Virus record (IMG/VR): IMGVR_UViG_3300017697_000112
Span: 1 to 22,118 of that record
Strand: one strand, 5' to 3'
Source: a virus
Length of the DNA: 22,118 bases
Positions 18,222 to 22,118 of the stretch are shown piece by piece. The position numbers and the translations under genes were made by a program. Below the pieces are notes generated by a model. That model was not told the origin of the DNA. It did no database searches and worked only from the letters and a program-made list of their open reading frames with translations. Every line of letters starts with the position of its first letter. Position 1 is the stretch's first letter.

Positions 18222-18630
18222 AGTAGAAGCGGTTGCTAAAGTAAACAACGTATTTGAATATCAGTACGATAGTGATCAGTATCAAGTTGCTGACTATTGG
18301 CGTGTACTTGATATGAGCCAAGACAAAGATCAAGGAGATTGTGAAGATTACGCACTTACTGTAGGATGGATGCTTGCAGGGCAGAATCGTATGAAGTTTC
18401 TTTGGATGATTCTCACAAAAAAGATTAAGATTTGCTTTATTAGTTATGTGGATGGTGGTCATGCAGTACTAGAATACGAAGGATTATTGGTCGACAACTG
18501 GAAGAAAGAGTGGACTCCGCGTAGCACATATGAAAAAGATTACGCACAGTATAAGTGGGAATATAAATTTTACTATAACCCTCTAGTTGTAGTAAAGAAA
18601 CTCATTCAAGGTAAGTTCTGGAAAAAATAA
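18211..18630 (+). CDS. Transglutaminase-like cysteine peptidase
   Basis: This 139-residue protein carries the catalytic triad of bacterial transglutaminase-like cysteine peptidases (BTLCP, LapG-like): Cys44 in DQGDCEDYAL, His83 in DGGHAVLEYEG and Asp94 in LLVDN. The helix after Cys (ALTVGWMLAG) also fits. LapG-type members cleave adhesins in the periplasm, but this protein has no signal peptide, so it probably acts in the cytoplasm or virion, on phage or host proteins. ATG follows GAGGACG; a second ATG is adjacent. It overlaps the previous gene by 11 bases and touches the next. Confidence 0.82.
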   Translation: MMDKVEAVAKVNNVFEYQYDSDQYQVADYWRVLDMSQDKDQGDCEDYALTVGWMLAGQNRMKFLWMILTKKIKICFISYVDGGHAVLEYEGLLVDNWKKEWTPRSTYEKDYAQYKWEYKFYYNPLVVVKKLIQGKFWKK

Positions 18631-19160
18631 TGGCAGAAGTAGAGTTTGGGGGCATGACATTTAAAGGCGGTAAGATGATGGTTCTTCTCACTGCTCTCTC
18701 TACGTTAGGCGGAGCGAGTTGGGCTGCCTTTGAATTTTACGCTGACTACATGGACATGAAAGAAATTGTGGCTAACATTGACACCACACAGATAGAGATC
18801 CGCAATAAAATTATAGAACAAAAAATTGCTGCGGCTCAAGGATCTGTTGATGAAGCAATAGACTACTCACGAAGCATCAAGAATGATTTACGAGATGACT
18901 TCAATCGTATGGAAGCAAATGTTGATAGAGTTGAAGATCAGAATAGAGAACTAGAAGACAAAGTAAAAGACATGATTGACAAAGCAGATGAGCGCTTTGA
19001 TAACAAAAGGGAGAGTTTACAAACAGATACGGAAATTAAAATCAATGCTCTGGAAGATAGACTGAACATGAAAATACAAGCAGTACTAGATAATCCACTA
19101 GCATCATTTGATTTTGATAAGCTAGAACCTACAGCGTCAGGAGGTTCAGGGAGGGAGTAA
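18630..19160 (+). CDS. Membrane-anchored coiled-coil protein
   Basis: This 176-residue protein has an N-terminal polar stretch (MAEVEFGGMTFKGGK), a hydrophobic helix (about 16-36, MMVLLTALSTLGGASWAAF), then a long acidic coiled coil (about 42-160) with heptads such as VDRVEDQNRELEDKVKDMID. The layout is known to me from marine phages, without a function. It may form a membrane-attached rod. It starts by a 1-base overlap with the peptidase gene. Confidence 0.75.
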   Translation: MAEVEFGGMTFKGGKMMVLLTALSTLGGASWAAFEFYADYMDMKEIVANIDTTQIEIRNKIIEQKIAAAQGSVDEAIDYSRSIKNDLRDDFNRMEANVDRVEDQNRELEDKVKDMIDKADERFDNKRESLQTDTEIKINALEDRLNMKIQAVLDNPLASFDFDKLEPTASGGSGRE

Positions 19161-19187
19161 AAAACTAGTCTCAGCAGGGGGAACTGA

Positions 19188-19268
19188 ATGAGCTACACTA
19201 AAAAATTAGTAGTTTTTTGTACGTTCGGCTTAATTGTCGGACTGGTAGGAGGTATGATCTTCTTATGA
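19188..19268 (+). CDS. Tiny membrane peptide (26 aa)
   Basis: The ATG follows GCAGGGGGAACTGA. The product is 26 residues: MSYTKK then a hydrophobic helix (LVVFCTFGLIVGLVGGMIFL). Its stop overlaps the next gene's start (TTATGA), which supports it. It could be a small membrane effector or holin-like peptide; no proof. Confidence 0.58.
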   Translation: MSYTKKLVVFCTFGLIVGLVGGMIFL

Positions 19269-19480
19269 AAGTACGAATAGTCACTATAAGTGGAAATACT
19301 ATCTACGGGTCTTTACTCGGTGAAGAAGCACTAACAATGCCACCGAAAGAAGCCATAGAGTGGATAATGAATAATGATAATAAGTTTATAAAATACTTGC
19401 AGCCAAACGGGCAAGAAGTGTTACTGAATAAGAATGCTATTATGAATATAGCGGAAGATGACTACGCCCAGGAAAACTAA
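19265..19480 (+). CDS. Small beta-rich hypothetical protein
   Basis: I use ATG 19265, coupled to the stop of the tiny membrane peptide; the frame is open 48 bases further upstream but only across that gene. The 71-residue product has VRIVTISGNTIYGSLLGEEA (3-22), then a helix (PKEAIEWIMNNDN) and a strand pair (IKYLQPNGQEVLLNKNAIMNI). The layout looks like a small SH3-like or Sm-like fold, not verified. Confidence 0.65.
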   Translation: MKVRIVTISGNTIYGSLLGEEALTMPPKEAIEWIMNNDNKFIKYLQPNGQEVLLNKNAIMNIAEDDYAQEN

Positions 19481-19720
19481 ATGATTTACGTTGTTCACAC
19501 TTACTACAATGGAGAAACGATCCACACAAATAAGTATATGACTGTTGAAGAGGCCTTTGCTGATTACAATTCATATACTCTTGCGGGTCTGAAAGAGGGC
19601 ACGCCCTACCAGTGTAAAAAAGCACTCTACATCAAGGAAGCAGGTTATTACTTTCAATATGTGGGGCCGGTCTATTTCCCTCCGGAAAAATGGGATGGGG
19701 TAGACCGCAGGTCTACATAA
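19481..19720 (+). CDS. Small hypothetical protein (79 aa)
   Basis: The start ATG follows the previous stop directly (TAA ATG). The product begins MIYVVHTYYNGETIHTNKYM, contains EEAFADYNSY and a single Cys, and ends VYFPPEKWDGVDRRST. I do not recognise a family. It is followed after 10 bases by the DUF1353 gene. Confidence 0.68.
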   Translation: MIYVVHTYYNGETIHTNKYMTVEEAFADYNSYTLAGLKEGTPYQCKKALYIKEAGYYFQYVGPVYFPPEKWDGVDRRST

Positions 19721-19730
19721 GGACATAAAT

Positions 19731-20309
19731 ATGATTGAGACAGCGATGGAACTTGCCATGACTTTCTGGCAGTGGGTAGTGTTTGGGGTATTGGTAGTTA
19801 TCGGGTTTATTTTTAGTAAATTTGATGGTCAAGGGGAAGATCGTGTAGGATTTGAGTATGCTGAAATGCCTCACATGAAGCCTCTACCTATCGGAACAAA
19901 GGATAAAGGATTTTTCAAAGGTATTTGGCTTTGGTTAATGGGTGTGCGTCAGTGGGAAATTTGTGACGACTTTCATTTTAAACTGGGCGGTGTAGAGTAC
20001 GTGATTCCCAAAGGGTTTGAGTTTGATGGGGCCAGCGTGCCCAAGTTTTTGGCAATGTGGCTCTCACCTACAGGTGTATTGCTGATGGGCGGCCTTGTAC
20101 ATGATTACATATACAAATATGCTTGTCTAATGACGAAAGCTGGAAATAACACGGAGAAGATGACTCAATCACAGGCGGACAAATTGTTTCGTGACATTTG
20201 TATCGAAGTCAATGGATTCAAGTTTTTGAACTACTTGGCGTACTGGGCACTGGCTGCTGCGGGTTTCGTCGCATGGAATGGACATAAGAAGCGAGGAACG
20301 CATATATGA
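19731..20309 (+). CDS. DUF1353 protein with membrane anchor
   Basis: This 192-residue protein has an N-terminal membrane helix (about 10-29, MTFWQWVVFGVLVVIGFIFS) and a DUF1353 domain: VIPKGFEFDGASVPKFLAMW (91-110), GLVHDYIYKY (121-130, with the conserved H-D) and QADKLFRDICIEVNG (148-162). A hydrophobic C-terminal stretch (about 165-182) may be a second helix. DUF1353 is common in phages and plasmids; its function is not established. The HDxxY and D residues suggest a metal or catalytic site. It overlaps the next small gene by ATGA. Confidence 0.88.
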   Translation: MIETAMELAMTFWQWVVFGVLVVIGFIFSKFDGQGEDRVGFEYAEMPHMKPLPIGTKDKGFFKGIWLWLMGVRQWEICDDFHFKLGGVEYVIPKGFEFDGASVPKFLAMWLSPTGVLLMGGLVHDYIYKYACLMTKAGNNTEKMTQSQADKLFRDICIEVNGFKFLNYLAYWALAAAGFVAWNGHKKRGTHI

Positions 20310-20467
20310 AATATCTTGGAAAATTGATGGGAGAACGCACGAGCCTTGATGGTGTGGTGCTAATTGGAATTTGTGGAGCTTTTATACTGTTTGGAGGCTT
20401 AGCCAAGATTGCCGCGTATGTCGGCTTGGCGTGGGGAGTATATACTCTAGTGAAAACTGAAAAGTAA
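20306..20467 (+). CDS. Small membrane protein (53 aa)
   Basis: The start is ATG in an ATGA overlap with the DUF1353 stop. The 53-residue product begins MKYLGKLMGERTSLDG and continues with one or two hydrophobic stretches (VVLIGICGAFILFGGLA, IAAYVGLAWGVYTLV). I recall such proteins next to DUF1353 in other marine phages. The stop is followed at once by a terminator-like hairpin. Confidence 0.7.
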   Translation: MKYLGKLMGERTSLDGVVLIGICGAFILFGGLAKIAAYVGLAWGVYTLVKTEK

Positions 20468-20492
20468 AAAGCTGGGCCTACGGGCCCTTTTT
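20465..20492 (+). terminator. Intrinsic terminator, rightward
   Basis: GGGCC (20475-20479) pairs with GGCCC (20484-20488) around TACG, with an A-run on the left and a T-run (20488-20492) on the right, so the stem can extend by A-T pairs. It ends the operon containing DUF1353 and the small membrane protein. The next gene has its own ribosome site just after it. Confidence 0.75.
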
Positions 20493-20503
20493 AGGAGAAA
20501 TAA

Positions 20504-20761
20504 ATGGCCCTTACAAAAATTAAAACTTTGAAAAAAATTGAAGTAATTCCTACAGTAGATGACGCTCTTCATCCTCCTGCGGTTTTCGAGAAAATTGTGG
20601 TACATTACAGAGTTATTATTGAAGATACTTCGGACGGAATGACTCAGAGAGTAGTCCACGAAGACGTATGGCTGAAGGGACAGGATTTATCAGAAGAACC
20701 TGAAGTTGTGAGAATGATCGCGGAGGCGATCTGGCCTACGGAGGAAGAGATAAATGAGTGA
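20504..20761 (+). CDS. Hypothetical protein (85 aa)
   Basis: This 85-residue protein starts at ATG after TTAGGAGAAATAA. It begins with a basic segment (TKIKTLKKIEV), has a central beta strand pair (FEKIVVHYRVIIED, QRVVHEDVWLKG) and an acidic C-terminal helix (EEPEVVRMIAEAIW). It may be a small structural protein; no family recognised. It overlaps the EF-hand gene by 8 bases. Confidence 0.7.
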   Translation: MALTKIKTLKKIEVIPTVDDALHPPAVFEKIVVHYRVIIEDTSDGMTQRVVHEDVWLKGQDLSEEPEVVRMIAEAIWPTEEEINE

Positions 20762-21065
20762 ACATCATCCAGCAGACGTAAATGGTGACGGTCATGTAAG
20801 CGATGAAGAGCTTATGATGCACCTCGAATTTAAACGAAAGAAACTCGAAGATGAAGATGCGCAGCGTGATGCCATGAGAAAGATGACATGGTTTGCACTC
20901 TTTGGAATGCTACTCTATCCTTTCGGTATCTTCTGCACTAGCTTCTTTGGGCTTGACACGGCTGCGGGTATCATCGGAGATATCGCACCCACATACTTTA
21001 TCGCCATTAGTGCGTTAGTTGCGGCGTTCTTCGGAGCGAATGCTTACTCGGGTAAAAACTCATGA
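20754..21065 (+). CDS. EF-hand membrane protein
   Basis: This 103-residue protein has a complete 12-residue EF-hand loop, D8-V-N10-G-D12-G-H-V15-S16-D-E-E19, matching positions 1, 3, 5, 6, 8, 9 and 12 of the calcium-binding consensus. A helix (about 20-45, MMHLEFKRKKLEDEDAQRD) follows, then two membrane helices (about 45-66 and 76-98). It should display a calcium-sensing or metal-binding N-terminus beside the membrane. I recall comparable EF-hand-plus-two-helix proteins in other marine phages, with no function. It overlaps neighbours at both ends. Confidence 0.8.
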   Translation: MSEHHPADVNGDGHVSDEELMMHLEFKRKKLEDEDAQRDAMRKMTWFALFGMLLYPFGIFCTSFFGLDTAAGIIGDIAPTYFIAISALVAAFFGANAYSGKNS

Positions 21066-21157
21066 GTCATTCAGTAATCGTAATTAAAAAAGCCTCACCC
21101 GAAGTGGTAAGGGTAATAACAACACCCGCTGTCATTATTCGAAGAAGAGTATTTTAA
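21062..21157 (+). CDS. Tiny basic peptide (31 aa)
   Basis: The start is ATG in ATGA overlap with the EF-hand gene, and the stop abuts the next ATG (TAA ATG). The 31 residues (MSHSVIVIKKASPEVVRVIT...) are beta-like and end RRRVF. Tight coupling at both ends is the only support; function unknown. Confidence 0.5.
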   Translation: MSHSVIVIKKASPEVVRVITTPAVIIRRRVF

Positions 21158-22118
21158 ATGACTAGAATAGCGGCTATAGCAAGTTTAACTAGCGCGACTA
21201 GTGCCGGTGGTAGGCAAGCATACACTTACGCACTTACATCATTAACAGATCCTACTAGTGCTAATTGGACAACGAGACCTGCTGGATACACTTACTATCC
21301 AGGCGAAGGTATAGGTGCTGATGCTCCTATTACTAGTATGCGTAATATGTTCAGGAATGTTACTTCATTCAATGAAGATATTAGTTCTTGGGATGTAAGT
21401 AATGTTATTGATATGCAGGGTATGTTCAGATTTGCTACTGGATTCAATAATGGCGGTGTCGCATTAACTTGGACCACAGGAACTGGTACTGCTAATGTTA
21501 CTAATATGACTGGTATGTTCCAAAATGCTGTTGCATTCAATCAAGACATTAGTACTTGGGATGTCAGTAGTGTTAATAATATGAATAATATGTTCTTCAA
21601 TGCTGACGCATTCAACCAAGATATTAGTTCTTGGAATGTGAGTAGTGTTCTTTATATGAATAGTATGTTCCAAAATAATAATGGATTCAATAATGGTGGT
21701 GTAGCATTAACTTGGGCTGCTGGTACTGCTGGTACTGCTAACGTTCTTAGTATGACTAGTATGTTCAACAGTGCTACTGCGTTCAATCAAGATATCAGTT
21801 CTTGGGATGTAAGTAGTGTTGGGAATATGAATAATATGTTCCAGTCTGCTACCGCATTCAATCAAAACTTAAACAATTGGGATGTCTCTACAATACCGTC
21901 ACTGCCAATTGATTTTGCCACAGGAGCTACATTATTCACTGTTGATGAACATCCTATTTGGGGTACGTCAGGTGGTATCCTGTATCCGTTAAGCAACACT
22001 GCCACAGATCCTACTAATACTACTTGGAGAACTGCTAATCCAACATATCAGTTCATTGCAAATGTTGGTATTTTAATGCCTGCAGGATCACCTATTACTA
22101 GTATGGCTTCTATGTTTA
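21158..22118 (+). CDS. DUF285 repeat protein, N-terminal part
   Basis: An open frame of 320 codons runs off the window, so the protein is incomplete. After about 70 residues it contains DUF285/BspA-like repeats of about 23-25 residues with the core FNQDISSWDVSSV and M-x-x-MF. Two repeats carry an insertion with FNNGGVALTW. After a spacer (about 245-290) a second array starts (TDPTNTTW...SPITSMASMF), echoing the first (TDPTSANW...APITSMRNMF). Such parallel repeats form right-handed solenoids in surface adhesins, so a tail-fibre or host-recognition role fits the position. Codons ACT, AGT, GCT and AAT dominate, unlike the neighbours. The ribosome site is weak. No signal peptide is seen. Confidence 0.85.
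   Translation, partial: MTRIAAIASLTSATSAGGRQAYTYALTSLTDPTSANWTTRPAGYTYYPGEGIGADAPITSMRNMFRNVTSFNEDISSWDVSNVIDMQGMFRFATGFNNGGVALTWTTGTGTANVTNMTGMFQNAVAFNQDISTWDVSSVNNMNNMFFNADAFNQDISSWNVSSVLYMNSMFQNNNGFNNGGVALTWAAGTAGTANVLSMTSMFNSATAFNQDISSWDVSSVGNMNNMFQSATAFNQNLNNWDVSTIPSLPIDFATGATLFTVDEHPIWGTSGGILYPLSNTATDPTNTTWRTANPTYQFIANVGILMPAGSPITSMASMF

Noticed and set aside
21340-21900. CRISPR-like or simple tandem DNA repeat
   Set aside because: The periodicity follows codons of a DUF285 protein repeat, with variable sequence and no repeat-spacer pattern.

Overview
The window looks like part of a tailed-phage genome, probably from a marine or aquatic environment. Genes are short and packed, mostly overlapping by 1-20 bases through ATGA, GTGA and TAATG junctions. 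They include a T4-type lysozyme, an i-spanin and lipoprotein o-spanin pair, DUF3310, MazG-like proteins, ThyX, a minimal NAD-dependent DNA ligase, and small membrane and basic proteins of kinds I recall from marine phages. Spanins and Sec signal peptides imply a Gram-negative host. The IscU-like protein carries the LPPVK site used by the HscA chaperone in ISC-type bacteria, which hints at a gamma- or betaproteobacterial host; this is inference. No terminase, portal, capsid, polymerase, integrase or tRNA is visible.

The genome switches direction at about 8044-8273. Everything to the left is on the minus strand: a GIY-YIG-like protein, DNA ligase, a PC4-like ssDNA-binding protein, an HTH/AT-hook protein, a MazG-like protein and glutaredoxin. 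These are followed by a four-gene surface-glycan-type cassette (FkbM methyltransferase, second methyltransferase, GT-A glycosyltransferase-like protein, DUF115-like protein), a strong terminator, a tiny membrane protein and a small heat-shock protein. Everything to the right is on the plus strand. Positions 8274-13557 hold ThyX, a second MazG-like protein, the lysis cassette, DUF3310, a run of small hypothetical genes and a complete IscU. Positions 13558-14125 are a non-coding, promoter-driven and densely hairpinned stretch that I interpret as a large structured RNA. After it come a Bfd-like [2Fe-2S] protein, three nested Lys/Arg-rich proteins, a probable virion protein, five consecutive genes whose products begin with Sec signal peptides, a transglutaminase-like cysteine peptidase, a coiled-coil membrane protein, DUF1353, an EF-hand membrane protein, and the start of a long DUF285 (BspA-like) repeat protein that leaves the window.

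Nine promoters share nearly one sequence, (A-rich)-TTCTTGAC(A/T)-N17-TATAAT, always with a 17-bp spacer. They serve ligase, sHSP, ThyX, several small-gene blocks and the RNA, and suggest one regulon read by the host housekeeping sigma factor. No such promoter was seen after 14126, so the right-hand block probably relies on read-through or on a late promoter type I cannot recognise.

The parts most worth following up are the roughly 500-nt RNA, which displays a UCCUCCU loop on a perfect 7-bp stem and lies between two Fe-S genes (iscU and bfd-like); the phage Fe-S set itself; the glycan cassette that begins directly after a terminator; and the run of secreted proteins.
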